Assembly: GCA_017650505.1 (NCBI GenBank)
Contig: JAGCET010000014.1
Location: forward strand, 1-26,628
Source: Alphaproteobacteria bacterium
GTDB taxonomy: Bacteria; Pseudomonadota; Alphaproteobacteria; Rs-D84
Direction of reading: 5' to 3'
Length of the DNA stretch: 26,628 bases
Shown here piece by piece: positions 8,068 to 15,067 of this stretch. The position numbers and the translations under genes were made by a program. Each line of letters starts with the position of its first letter. Positions within the stretch are counted from its first letter, which is position 1. A model generated the notes under the pieces. That model was given only the letters and a program-made list of their open reading frames with translations. It did not search any database and was not told the origin of the DNA.

Positions 8068-8286
8068 TGAATCGAAAGTGATTTCGGTTTGGGGCTTTAG
8101 CAGGCCTTAAAAAGCCGGTGCATTGGCATCGTTAATTGGAAAAAATTTTCGTATGTTTTTGCACCGTGAAAAGTGTACCCCGCATGTCGGGGTGCCCATG
8201 GCGTATATATAAAGGCTATGGGAATCACTGCTTTTTATGATTGCTAACACCCCGACGTGTCGTTCGCGACATGTGTTATTTTTGTT
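8068..8286 (+). ncRNA. Structured 5-prime leader or small RNA with switchable terminator
   Basis: About 220 non-coding bases with many pairings. GGCTTT/AAAGCC lies near 8093-8115. CGGTGCA (8116-8122) pairs with TGCACCG (8160-8166). An 8-bp hairpin spans 8175-8182/8188-8195, and CCCATGGC (8195-8202) pairs with GCTATGGG (8215-8222). CATGTCGGGGTG (8183-8194) can instead pair over 12 bp with CACCCCGACGTG (8248-8259). That pairing would destroy both the 8175-8195 hairpin and the terminator hairpin at 8255-8274, which is the layout of a transcription attenuator or riboswitch. It could also be an independent sRNA ending at this terminator. I found no match to a riboswitch class I know. All pairings were found by eye. 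Confidence 0.6.
8255..8286 (+). terminator. UUCG-loop terminator upstream of the LamG-like gene
   Basis: ACGTGTCG (8255-8262), loop TTCG, CGACATGT (8267-8274, one G-T pair), followed by a T-rich tract at 8276-8286. It lies just before the ribosome-binding site of the gene at 8305, so it would abort transcription unless remodelled. Confidence 0.65.
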
Positions 8287-8304
8287 ATAACCAAAGGAGG
8301 AAAA

Positions 8305-9285
8305 ATGAAAAAAGTTCTATTTGTAATTTGTATATTGTGCACGGGCGTTGCGTTTGCGGCGAATGAAGAATCTATTACCTCGCGGGAATATGTCGATGCG
8401 GGTATTGCGGCAAAGCAAGACACACTTACAACAACGGGTACCAATACGGTTATGACATATGATTCATCACAATCAACCGGTTTGGGTCAGAAAGCGATAT
8501 ATGACCCAAGTGGTGATTATGTATCGCAACAGGATTCTTTGGTGACAACCGCAACGGTCAATGCCGCGGTGCAAAACGCAATCAACGGTGAATTTATGTG
8601 CACAGCATGGGAAAACGACGACCCAAATGGCGAATGTTTATTGGTCACAATCAGAAACGCAACACAAAATAATACACTGTTGTTACCTAATGGTTATACC
8701 CCATTGGAATATATTGCAAGTACAGGCCAGCAATACATAAACACAGGAAAATACGCAACAAATGCTCCGGAATGGACCGTTACAGCCCAAGGAGTTGGCA
8801 CCCCAGAAGATAAACAAGTTATAATCGGCTATAACCAGGATTGGTACGGAACCTATGCCGGCATCTGGGACGGATATTTTTCTTGTGGTGGCTTTAATTG
8901 CTCATCTCAAATACCATCAACCTCAAAAACAACATTTACAGTGATCTTTAGTGTAACTGAAGAAAATAAAAACGCAGTAGAAATGAAAATAGGTAACTCA
9001 ACATATACATACAATAGTAACAATCAACGTGATTTTAGGTGGCCCGTAGCTTTATTTCGAGGATTTGGATACGGAGGCAGAACATTCATAGGTCGCATTT
9101 TTGATGTCAAAGCATACGATAATTCGCACAATTTGGTACAACATCTAATACCTGTACAATATAATAATAATATTGGAATGTATGATATGATATCCCAAAG
9201 ATTCTTTGCAAATGTGGGAACGGGTACATTCGTTGCTGGTCCACCCAAAACCGAATATAATGTGTATCTACCCACAGGTGAGTAA
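8305..9285 (+). CDS. Secreted protein with LamG/concanavalin-like C-terminal domain
   Basis: A 326-residue exported protein. The signal peptide is about residues 1-18 (MKKVLFVICILCTGVAFA). Residues 20-110 are a Thr/Gln/Ala-rich segment with SREYVDAGIAAKQDTL, and a pair of cysteines lies around residues 98-110. From about residue 130 the phrase GYTPLEYIASTGQQYINTG begins a jelly-roll lectin-like domain widespread in gut bacterial and phage surface proteins; the domain ends with the typical IGMYDMISQRFFANVGTGTF. A role in binding a surface ligand is inference. The ATG at 8305 has AAAGGAGG four bases upstream; the longer frame from GTG 8257 would start inside the terminator hairpin. A strong terminator follows. 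Confidence 0.85.
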   Translation: MKKVLFVICILCTGVAFAANEESITSREYVDAGIAAKQDTLTTTGTNTVMTYDSSQSTGLGQKAIYDPSGDYVSQQDSLVTTATVNAAVQNAINGEFMCTAWENDDPNGECLLVTIRNATQNNTLLLPNGYTPLEYIASTGQQYINTGKYATNAPEWTVTAQGVGTPEDKQVIIGYNQDWYGTYAGIWDGYFSCGGFNCSSQIPSTSKTTFTVIFSVTEENKNAVEMKIGNSTYTYNSNNQRDFRWPVALFRGFGYGGRTFIGRIFDVKAYDNSHNLVQHLIPVQYNNNIGMYDMISQRFFANVGTGTFVAGPPKTEYNVYLPTGE

Positions 9286-9292
9286 ATTCAAC

Positions 9293-9350
9293 AAAAAAAA
9301 TACATATCATAAATTGGTTTTCGAACCAATTTATGATATGTATTTTTTTA
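9293..9350. terminator. Long bidirectional intrinsic terminator
   Basis: A perfect 20-bp stem (9300-9319 with 9324-9343) has a TTCG loop and is flanked by an A-run (9293-9300) and a T-run (9343-9349). It would stop transcription in both directions, though only the plus-strand gene ends here. Confidence 0.95.
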
Positions 9351-9377
9351 TTGTATTTGTATTGCATTTTTTACTAT
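9351..9377 (+). promoter_or_regulatory. Possible promoter for the cysteine-containing secreted protein
   Basis: TTGTAT (9351-9356) and TACTAT (9372-9377) have a short 15-base spacer. Transcription would start near 9384, directly at the GTG start proposed at 9387. Confidence 0.35.
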
Positions 9378-9386
9378 GATGTTCGT

Positions 9387-10352
9387 GTGGAAAGGATTTT
9401 TAAATATTTTATTGCTCTGTGTTGTGCCGTATATGCCACGGTGGCGGGCGCCGTCGTGCAAAAGCCGGCAATGTATGTTGACCCGAACGCCTATGCGTAT
9501 ATGTACCCGTACCTTAACAATCAAATGCGCACGGCACTGAATCCAGGGACAACGGTTTCCATGGTAAATAATCCGATCGATGTTGTTATCAAAACAAAGC
9601 CAATTGGCGAACAAAGACGTGTCGTTCCGCGTCCACGCCAAACAACCGGAACCGCACGTGCCGCGGCGAATACAACCGTTGCACGCGGCACGAATTCCAC
9701 CCCGACCACCGCACGTCGTGTTGTCGCGCGTCCAAATTCAACTGTCGCCCGTGCCGGGGTTGCACAACGTGGCGTGGCCGCCCGCACCTCAAACGGTCGA
9801 AGTGACCCAAATACCACGGTTCAATCCGCCGGTCGCACAACAACCATTGTGAACGAAGGTGTATCAACATCGCGCTGTCTGGCGGACTATATAAAGTGCA
9901 TGGATGGGTACTGCACACGCGAAAATACGGCATACAACCGTTGCTATTGCAGTGCGAAATTGGCCCAGATAGATTCAAAATATCAACCAACAATAAGTGA
10001 TATGATTATCCAAATCATCAAATTACAGGGCGGTGGCAATTGGACCGAAGAAGAAATGAATGAATATTGGATGGAAAAAATCGGTAATTACGTTGGCGAA
10101 AATTCTTGGACCAACCTGGACAATGCATTGAATATAGAATGGCCAACCGCCGACGAACGCATCCGTGGCCAAAACGCATTTCGAACCGGCCATGAATATT
10201 GCGTACAACACCTGCGCGCATGTGCATATATGGCATCAAATATGCGCGACGCATACCGTTCCCAGATATCACGCGATTGCACAACGTATGAAAATGCACT
10301 TATCAGAATTAAAAACGCGGCCGAATCGCTTATTGATTATTACAGTGAATAA
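9387..10352 (+). CDS. Secreted cysteine-containing protein with Arg/Thr/Ala-rich linker
   Basis: I do not recognise the family. From the GTG at 9387 the 321 residues begin with a good signal peptide (ERIFKYFIALCCAVYATVAGA). Residues 23-55 are Tyr/Pro-rich, and about 70-155 form a low-complexity linker of Arg, Thr, Ala and Val. A C-terminal domain follows with a compact Cys cluster, CLADYIKCMDGYC and RCYC, plus later Cys around YCVQHLRAC and DCTTY, suggesting disulfides in the periplasm or outside. The start is uncertain: an in-frame ATG at 9333 lies in the terminator, and AAAGG (9391-9395) falls inside the coding region. The gene may therefore be leaderless. Its end overlaps a convergent lipoprotein gene by 13 bp. 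Confidence 0.72.
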   Translation: MERIFKYFIALCCAVYATVAGAVVQKPAMYVDPNAYAYMYPYLNNQMRTALNPGTTVSMVNNPIDVVIKTKPIGEQRRVVPRPRQTTGTARAAANTTVARGTNSTPTTARRVVARPNSTVARAGVAQRGVAARTSNGRSDPNTTVQSAGRTTTIVNEGVSTSRCLADYIKCMDGYCTRENTAYNRCYCSAKLAQIDSKYQPTISDMIIQIIKLQGGGNWTEEEMNEYWMEKIGNYVGENSWTNLDNALNIEWPTADERIRGQNAFRTGHEYCVQHLRACAYMASNMRDAYRSQISRDCTTYENALIRIKNAAESLIDYYSE

Positions 10353-10573
10353 TTATACTCGCGCACCCCGCCCCGCCCGCGCATTGTTTCGCACATCAAA
10401 TTATGTTGATATATATTCCGCGCCAAATCATCACTTATCACGTCCCAATCAGACGCGCGCCCATATATTGCATCACATGGGCAACTTGCGCATGACGCCC
10501 TAGTCTGCAATGGTGTATTTATCGCGCAAGATGCCACGAATATCATTGACCCCAGTATGAACAGTTTTTTCAT
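10340..10573 (-). CDS. Small lipoprotein, Rz1-like (outer-membrane spanin candidate)
   Basis: A 77-residue lipoprotein precursor: MKKLFILGSMIFVASC has a lipobox VASC with lipidation expected at Cys16, leaving a mature chain of about 62 residues. The residue after Cys is Ala, which fits outer-membrane sorting. The mature part has a short CASCPC cluster. Its ATG lies inside the upstream membrane-protein gene in the +1 frame, overlapping it by 74 bp, and has its own AAAGGA site there with a proper 7-base gap. Overlap of a short lipoprotein with a single-TM protein in another frame is the hallmark of phage Rz/Rz1 lysis genes. No other phage genes are visible, so this could be domesticated or a remnant. 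The function is inferred from architecture only. Confidence 0.7.
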   Translation of the reverse strand: MKKLFILGSMIFVASCAINTPLQTRASCASCPCDAIYGRASDWDVISDDLARNIYQHNLMCETMRGRGGVREYNYSL

Positions 10574-10724
10574 TTACAATCCTTTGCATTTCAACCATAT
10601 TTGTTATATCGGTGGCACGCAGTTCCGATGCATCACTTAAACATTCGTTTTTTGCGATTCGTCCGCCCATAACGTATGCACCACCAACCATCACAATGAC
10701 GGCAATTATCAAATAAATTCGCAT
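10500..10724 (-). CDS. Small single-TM protein, Rz-like (inner-membrane spanin candidate)
   Basis: A 74-residue protein with an N-terminal TM helix at about residues 4-20 (YLIIAVIVMVGGAYVMG) and a charged, probably helical periplasmic part of about 50 residues ending in DIRGILRDKYTIAD. This type II topology with a short helical ectodomain matches phage Rz inner-membrane spanins, although Rz proteins are usually longer. The ATG at 10724 has GGGGGAA 7-8 bases upstream. An in-frame ATG at 10754 lies in the loop of the rho terminator and is less likely. It begins 46 bases after rho and contains the start of the lipoprotein gene in another frame. An ordinary small membrane protein is the alternative. 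Confidence 0.65.
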   Translation of the reverse strand: MRIYLIIAVIVMVGGAYVMGGRIAKNECLSDASELRATDITNMVEMQRIVNEKTVHTGVNDIRGILRDKYTIAD

Positions 10725-10740
10725 AGAAAAATTCCCCCAT

Positions 10741-10762
10741 AAAAAACGCGCCATACGGCGCG
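10741..10762 (-). terminator. Intrinsic terminator of rho
   Basis: Read on the minus strand, CGCGCC (10762-10757), loop GTAT, GGCGCG (10752-10747) and then six T (10746-10741). It begins 8 bases after the rho stop and precedes the spanin-like genes. Confidence 0.85.
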
Positions 10763-10770
10763 CATAAATT

Positions 10771-12039
10771 TTACTGGTTCATCGAATTAAAGAAATCCGA
10801 ATTTGTCTTGGTCAATCGCAATTTATCCAACAAGAACTCCATCGCCTCTAACGTTCCCATCGGGTTTATAATGCGCCGCAAAACATACATTTTTGACAAC
10901 GTATCTTTACCCACCAAAAGGTCTTCTTTGCGCGTCCCAGATTTTGTGATGTCAATTGCGGGGTACACACGTTTATCAGATAATTTACGATCCAAAACAA
11001 TTTCACTGTTACCGGTACCTTTGAATTCTTCAAATATAACTTCATCCATCTTGGACCCGGTATCAACCAAAGCGGTCGCGATAATGGTCAAACTGCCCCC
11101 ACCTTCGATATTACGCGCCGCGCCAAAGAAACGCTTTGGCCGTTGCAACGCATAGGCATCAACACCACCGGTCAAAACCTTACCACTGGACGGAACAAAC
11201 GTATTATACGCACGGCCCAACCGAGTAATAGAATCCAACAATATCACAACATCTTGACCTGCCTCTACCAATCGTTTGGCCTTTTCAATCACCATTTCTG
11301 CAACCTGGATATGTCGTGTTGCAGGTTCATCAAATGTCGAAGAAATCACTTCGCCACGAACACTGCGTTGCATATCGGTCACTTCTTCGGGGCGTTCATC
11401 AATCAACAACACAATAAGTTTCACGTCCGGATAATTCGTCGCAATAGAATGCGCAATATTCTGCAACATGACCGTCTTACCGGTACGCGGTGGTGCCACA
11501 ATCAACGAACGTTGCCCACGTCCCGTCGGCGATATAAGGTCAATGACACGCGCCGATAGATTGCGCCCCTTGTCCGTATCACCGATAACCTCCATCTTTA
11601 ATTGCTCGTCCGGGTACAATGGCGTCATATCATCAAAAGACACACGATGACGCAACTTTTCGGGGTCATCGCCATTTGCACGGTCGATGGTTTCCAATGC
11701 GAAATACCGTTCCGATTCATTTTGTGGCGCCTGAATTTGCCCTTCGATATAATCCCCGGTTTTAAGTCCGTATTTCTTAATCAGATTCGGCGACACGTAC
11801 AAATCATCCGGCCCAGCAAGGTAATTACTCTCCGGTGCACGCAGGAATCCGAACCCATCGGGCATACGTTCCAAAACACCATCACCAATCAGTGTTATTT
11901 TCTTGTCCGCCGCAAAGCCGCGCATAACCGCGAAACGCAGTTGTTGCACATTCAATTGCGATGGATCTTCAATCCCCATATCTTCCGCCATTTTCAACAG
12001 TTGTTGTGGCGATTTAGCCTTGATTTCATTTATATGCAT
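10771..12039 (-). CDS. rho: Transcription termination factor Rho
   Basis: A full-length 422-residue Rho, the hexameric RNA helicase that ends transcription at Rho-dependent sites. The N-terminal helical domain (about 1-45) precedes the cold-shock-like RNA-binding domain (48-125) with the primary-site segment DGFGFLR. The ATPase core has Walker A APPRTGKT (182-189), [10 protein letters not shown] (214-223), Walker [11 protein letters not shown] (about 264-273) and the secondary RNA-binding loops. There is no extended low-complexity insertion in the N terminus. It has a strong promoter (12099-12127), a leader of about 50 bases and its own terminator. Confidence 0.98.
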   Translation of the reverse strand: MHINEIKAKSPQQLLKMAEDMGIEDPSQLNVQQLRFAVMRGFAADKKITLIGDGVLERMPDGFGFLRAPESNYLAGPDDLYVSPNLIKKYGLKTGDYIEGQIQAPQNESERYFALETIDRANGDDPEKLRHRVSFDDMTPLYPDEQLKMEVIGDTDKGRNLSARVIDLISPTGRGQRSLIVAPPRTGKTVMLQNIAHSIATNYPDVKLIVLLIDERPEEVTDMQRSVRGEVISSTFDEPATRHIQVAEMVIEKAKRLVEAGQDVVILLDSITRLGRAYNTFVPSSGKVLTGGVDAYALQRPKRFFGAARNIEGGGSLTIIATALVDTGSKMDEVIFEEFKGTGNSEIVLDRKLSDKRVYPAIDITKSGTRKEDLLVGKDTLSKMYVLRRIINPMGTLEAMEFLLDKLRLTKTNSDFFNSMNQ

Positions 12040-12098
12040 AAAAAATTCCTTTGTTGGAAATTGTTGCGACGAATTGAACGCCGCGATTAGATAGCACT

Positions 12099-12127
12099 AT
12101 TATAGTACTTTTGCCCACGAAAGTCAA
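12099..12127 (-). promoter_or_regulatory. Strong sigma-70 promoter of rho
   Basis: On the minus strand TTGACT (12127-12122), a 17-base spacer and a perfect TATAAT (12104-12099). The start near 12092 gives a leader of about 53 bases with an AAAGGA site. Confidence 0.9.
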
Positions 12128-12134
12128 GTAAACT

Positions 12135-13118
12135 TTACTGGCCACGCGACCATTTATTACGTACATTAGCAATCATATTATTTCTGGTCAATTTATCAAA
12201 ATCAACCGGTATATACCCCGTAATTCCACTTGATTTTACCAACTGTTGTAAAAAACCATTTGATTGTGCAACATTTACAAAAGCATCGGCAACCAAGTCC
12301 CACTTTTTTCGCAAATTTGTACCCTTGTTGGGAACTTTATCACCAAAAAATTTTTGCTCGAATTCACCCAAATCATGACCATAATAATATCGACCAAACG
12401 CACGAGCATACAATTTATGCGAACAATAACATTGCAAAGCGAACACGTTTTGTTCTTTTTTCCTTCTGTCAAAGAAATTTGGAACAGATAGACCAACTTC
12501 TTGGGCCATTTTTGTAGCCTCATGAAAACATGCCAACATGTTATATTTTCCATCCTCTTCCCCTACACATGGCTTAACAAGCGGACGCAACCCCAACCCA
12601 TATCTTGGATAATAATCAAAATCTGCAACACAAAAGGTGCCGTAAACCATTGGTTCAAACGGATATTCTCCTTGTACCTGATCCGCAAAAAATGGGGGGA
12701 TATACATTTTATCTTTAAACTGTTCCTGAATAATATGCGCCAATCTACACGCATCAAAATAACCACCAACATATACCGTCATACCCTTACCCAATTGCCC
12801 CCCCGCCGCAATTTTATGGGCAATTTCCAAATTCAACAAAAAATCTGATATTTCTTTGGTATCTGGAGCCTCTCTGTTGGGAATAACATCCAGATGAATT
12901 TTCCAGCCAAAATCGCAATTCCAATTGTTCTTATTCCTTTTCTGCAAAATTTCCCAATCATACGGATCCACAGTAGATTCATCCTTTCCCCAACCTTTTT
13001 CCACATAGCCCGCCGCCTTATTACGCGCATCATAATATTTTTTTGCCATTTTTTCCATGTCTGCCATTTTCTTACCTTTTCGCATCAGTGTATCACATTT
13101 TGAAATATTCTTCATCAT
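12135..13118 (-). CDS. Unrecognised cytoplasmic protein
   Basis: About 327 residues with no signal peptide or TM helix and no family I can name with confidence. The segment GWKIHLDV, followed about 40 residues later by KGMTVYVGG, faintly recalls the lyase-like start of class III/IV lanthipeptide synthetases and HopA1-type effectors, where WKxHxS precedes a strand; the catalytic residues of those families are not evident, so I do not propose that function. The C-terminal third is rich in Tyr, Phe and Lys. The start is ambiguous: ATG 13118 has AAGGAAAA very close, while ATG 13067 has AAAAGG at 7 bases, which would shorten the protein by 17 residues. Base composition is AT-richer than its neighbours rho and ssb. 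Confidence 0.75.
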   Translation of the reverse strand: MMKNISKCDTLMRKGKKMADMEKMAKKYYDARNKAAGYVEKGWGKDESTVDPYDWEILQKRNKNNWNCDFGWKIHLDVIPNREAPDTKEISDFLLNLEIAHKIAAGGQLGKGMTVYVGGYFDACRLAHIIQEQFKDKMYIPPFFADQVQGEYPFEPMVYGTFCVADFDYYPRYGLGLRPLVKPCVGEEDGKYNMLACFHEATKMAQEVGLSVPNFFDRRKKEQNVFALQCYCSHKLYARAFGRYYYGHDLGEFEQKFFGDKVPNKGTNLRKKWDLVADAFVNVAQSNGFLQQLVKSSGITGYIPVDFDKLTRNNMIANVRNKWSRGQ

Positions 13119-13185
13119 TTTTCCTTGCATTTACCCATAAATATTGCTTCAATGTGGACATATTAGAACAAAAGGAAGAAAAAAT

Positions 13186-13632
13186 ATGGCAGGAAGCATA
13201 AATAAAGTAATACTTGTTGGCAATATCGGCCAAGAACCGCAAAGTCGCACTATGCAAAGTGGGCAAAAGGTTGTCACATTTTCATTGGCTACGTCTGACC
13301 GTTGGCGCGATAGGCAAACCGGCGAACAAAAAGAACAGACCGAATGGCACAGAATCGTTATCTTTAACCCGAATTTGGTCGAAGTTGCCGAACGTATGTT
13401 GCAAAAAGGAACGAAATTATATATCGAAGGTTCTTTGCGTACACGTAAATGGCAAAACCAGCAAGGTGTCGATACCTATACGACCGAGGTTGTGTTAAAC
13501 CAATTCGCCGGCACAATGGTAATATTATCGGGTGCCAAGGCGGTGGATTCTATGGCGGGCGGCCCGGCGCCGGCACCGGCACAACCCGAAGAAGTTTCTA
13601 TTACGGAAATCGGCGACGATATCCCGTTTTAA
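13186..13632 (+). CDS. ssb: Single-stranded DNA-binding protein SSB
   Basis: A 148-residue SSB. Residues 5-110 form the OB fold with [24 protein letters not shown] and [12 protein letters not shown] motifs that wrap single-stranded DNA in the tetramer. A short Ala/Pro/Gly-rich linker leads to the acidic tip DDIPF, which recruits replication and repair proteins. The ATG at 13186 has AAAGGAAG upstream; the longer frame from 13144 has no such site. It is a single-gene unit with a strong terminator after it. Confidence 0.98.
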   Translation: MAGSINKVILVGNIGQEPQSRTMQSGQKVVTFSLATSDRWRDRQTGEQKEQTEWHRIVIFNPNLVEVAERMLQKGTKLYIEGSLRTRKWQNQQGVDTYTTEVVLNQFAGTMVILSGAKAVDSMAGGPAPAPAQPEEVSITEIGDDIPF

Positions 13633-13667
13633 GAAAAATGTGTATATTTTTTACACTCCTTCCAATG

Positions 13668-13689
13668 CGCCCCCATGGGGGCGTTTTTT
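13668..13689 (+). terminator. Intrinsic terminator of ssb
   Basis: CGCCCC (13668-13673) and GGGGCG (13678-13683) close a small loop and are followed by six T (13684-13689). Confidence 0.95.
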
Positions 13690-13693
13690 GTAT

Positions 13694-13722
13694 TTGTATT
13701 ATGGTCAAATTTGTGATATAAT
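13694..13722 (+). promoter_or_regulatory. Promoter of an orphan small transcript
   Basis: TTGTAT (13694-13699), a 17-base spacer and a perfect TATAAT (13717-13722) lie immediately after the ssb terminator. Confidence 0.75.
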
Positions 13723-13728
13723 GGTATC

Positions 13729-13792
13729 GAGCCATGGAAGTGGTTCATAACTCATTGTGTGTCCTTCACACCCCCATTTTGGGGGTGTTTTT
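13729..13792 (+). ncRNA. Candidate small RNA of about 64 nt
   Basis: Transcription from the promoter above would begin near 13729. GAGCCA (13730-13735) pairs with TGGTTC (13742-13747) as a 5-prime hairpin. ACACCCCC (13768-13775) and GGGGGTGT (13781-13788) form an 8-bp stem followed by a T-run to 13792. An alternative GTGTG/CACAC pairing (about 13757-13770) would compete with the terminator. No gene follows on this strand, so it is not a leader. A 20-codon frame from ATG 13734 runs into the terminator and has no ribosome-binding site. Confidence 0.55.
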
Positions 13793-13797
13793 ATAAC

Positions 13798-13822
13798 AAA
13801 AACCGCCGGAATCATCCGACGG
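13798..13822 (-). terminator. Intrinsic terminator of the DUF805 gene
   Basis: On the minus strand CCGTCGG (13822-13816) pairs with CCGGCGG (13809-13803, one G-T pair) and five T follow. It ends the long minus-strand run. Confidence 0.8.
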
Positions 13823-13844
13823 CAATTTGGTAATATACAAGCCT

Positions 13845-14372
13845 TTACCTTTTTGATGGCAAGCATCCAACAACTAATTCGAAAATACCGAACGCGATAA
13901 AGAACAATGAATATAAAACCATACCCGATGACACATAACCAAACGCCATCATACCATACCACGCCGGCCCACGAACAATCGGTATCAAATACACAAACAG
14001 CGCCGGAATCAAATACCACCACACCGACACGCCCGCATCACGGAAACGACGAATGTTCAGTGCCATCACCGGAATGAACAAAACCGCACTTATCGCCATC
14101 GCGACAATTGGGAAATTCTTGCCGATGAAATATGTGCACGCCCAATTCACGATAAACGCGAACAACAATCCAAACCAAAATTCAGACCGTGTCGCACGCC
14201 CCATAAAATCAAAATAACGTACCCAAAAGTTTTTCACGGCGGTCAACGGCCCAACCATAGATCTTTTTCTTTCCACCGGTTTTGCGGCAACCACACGCGG
14301 TGCAACCGCACGACGCGCCGGCGTACGTTTCACAGGTTTCTTTTTTGCTATATTCTTTTTTGCAACTGGCAT
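13845..14372 (-). CDS. DUF805 family inner-membrane protein with basic N-terminal tail
   Basis: A 175-residue membrane protein. Residues 1-38 are an Ala/Lys/Arg/Pro-rich tail like those of nucleic-acid-binding or ribosomal tails. The DUF805 domain follows, opening with FWVRYFDFMGRATRSEFWF, with TM helices near 66-82, 88-105, 117-130 and 140-168, and the conserved RRFRDAGVSVWWYL loop. The function of DUF805 proteins is not established. The basic extension is unusual for the family, which generally starts close to the first motif. AAAGGGAG precedes the ATG. It starts 30 bases after rlmE and is followed by a terminator, so it closes the operon. Confidence 0.88.
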   Translation of the reverse strand: MPVAKKNIAKKKPVKRTPARRAVAPRVVAAKPVERKRSMVGPLTAVKNFWVRYFDFMGRATRSEFWFGLLFAFIVNWACTYFIGKNFPIVAMAISAVLFIPVMALNIRRFRDAGVSVWWYLIPALFVYLIPIVRGPAWYGMMAFGYVSSGMVLYSLFFIAFGIFELVVGCLPSKR

Positions 14373-14402
14373 TTTTTCTCCCTTTGTTTTTACACATGCA
14401 CA

Positions 14403-15062
14403 TTATACATTATTTTTATAGCCCAGTGCAACAATAAACATTTCCACGGAATCTTTGCGCGAAGCCGCGGGTTTTACGTGATGTACCGATTCGAATCGCA
14501 ATTTAATTTGTTTTAATAATTCATTCGTTGTACCACCCGTAAAAGATTTAGCCACAAACGCGCCACCGGGTTTTAATGCCCTGCACGCAAAATCAAACGC
14601 ATATTCCAACAACACCATTTGACGCAGATGGTCGGTCTTTTGATGTCCGACGGTATTCGGCGCCATATCAGATATAACAACATCAACCGCGCCATCCGCA
14701 TTTTCGCCCAAATGCAACTTTTCCGTTAACCAATCAAGTGCCGCATCGGTGGTAAAATCGCCCTGATAAAATTCCACACCATTTATAGGTGCAATTTCCA
14801 ACAAATCCATCGCAAAGATTTTTGTTTTGGGAAATGTCCGCGCAATAAATTGCGACCAAGAACCCGGTGCCGCGCCAAGGTCAACAACCGTTTGACCATT
14901 TTTCAAAAATTTATATCTTTCGTTTATTTCAATAAGTTTATATGCCGCACGCGCCCGATATCCATCCGCATGCGCACGCGCAACGTATGGATCGGCCACC
15001 TGGCGCGTTAGCCACGCCACCGAAGATTTATGTTTCGCAATTTTTTTATTTTGTATTTTCAT
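14403..15062 (-). CDS. rlmE: 23S rRNA 2'-O-methyltransferase RlmE
   Basis: A 219-residue FtsJ/RrmJ-type enzyme that methylates the ribose of U2552 in the 23S rRNA A-loop using S-adenosylmethionine during large-subunit maturation. The SAM-binding motif DLGAAPGSWSQ is at 61-71. The catalytic tetrad Lys42 (RARAAYKL), Asp132 (ISDMAPN), Lys172 (VAKSF) and Glu207 (SVEMF) is complete, and the length is usual. It lies 5 bases after the preceding unrecognised gene with only a weak ribosome-binding site, suggesting translational coupling. Confidence 0.96.
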   Translation of the reverse strand: MKIQNKKIAKHKSSVAWLTRQVADPYVARAHADGYRARAAYKLIEINERYKFLKNGQTVVDLGAAPGSWSQFIARTFPKTKIFAMDLLEIAPINGVEFYQGDFTTDAALDWLTEKLHLGENADGAVDVVISDMAPNTVGHQKTDHLRQMVLLEYAFDFACRALKPGGAFVAKSFTGGTTNELLKQIKLRFESVHHVKPAASRKDSVEMFIVALGYKNNV

Positions 15063-15067
15063 CCGTG

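Noticed and set aside
8068..8286. Cobalamin riboswitch, 6S RNA or tmRNA identity for the structured leader
   Set aside because: No B12 box, no end-to-end long hairpin as in 6S RNA, and no tRNA-like ends; only short coincidental words match.
8257..8304. Upstream GTG start extending the LamG-like protein by 16 residues
   Set aside because: It would begin inside the terminator hairpin and lacks a ribosome-binding site; ATG 8305 has AAAGGAGG and starts a proper signal peptide.
10340..10724. A complete prophage around the spanin-like pair
   Set aside because: All neighbours are housekeeping or surface-protein genes; no integrase, capsid, tail, holin or endolysin gene is visible in the window.
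13734..13796. 20-codon ORF inside the candidate small RNA
   Set aside because: No ribosome-binding site, and the second half of the frame is the terminator stem and T-run.
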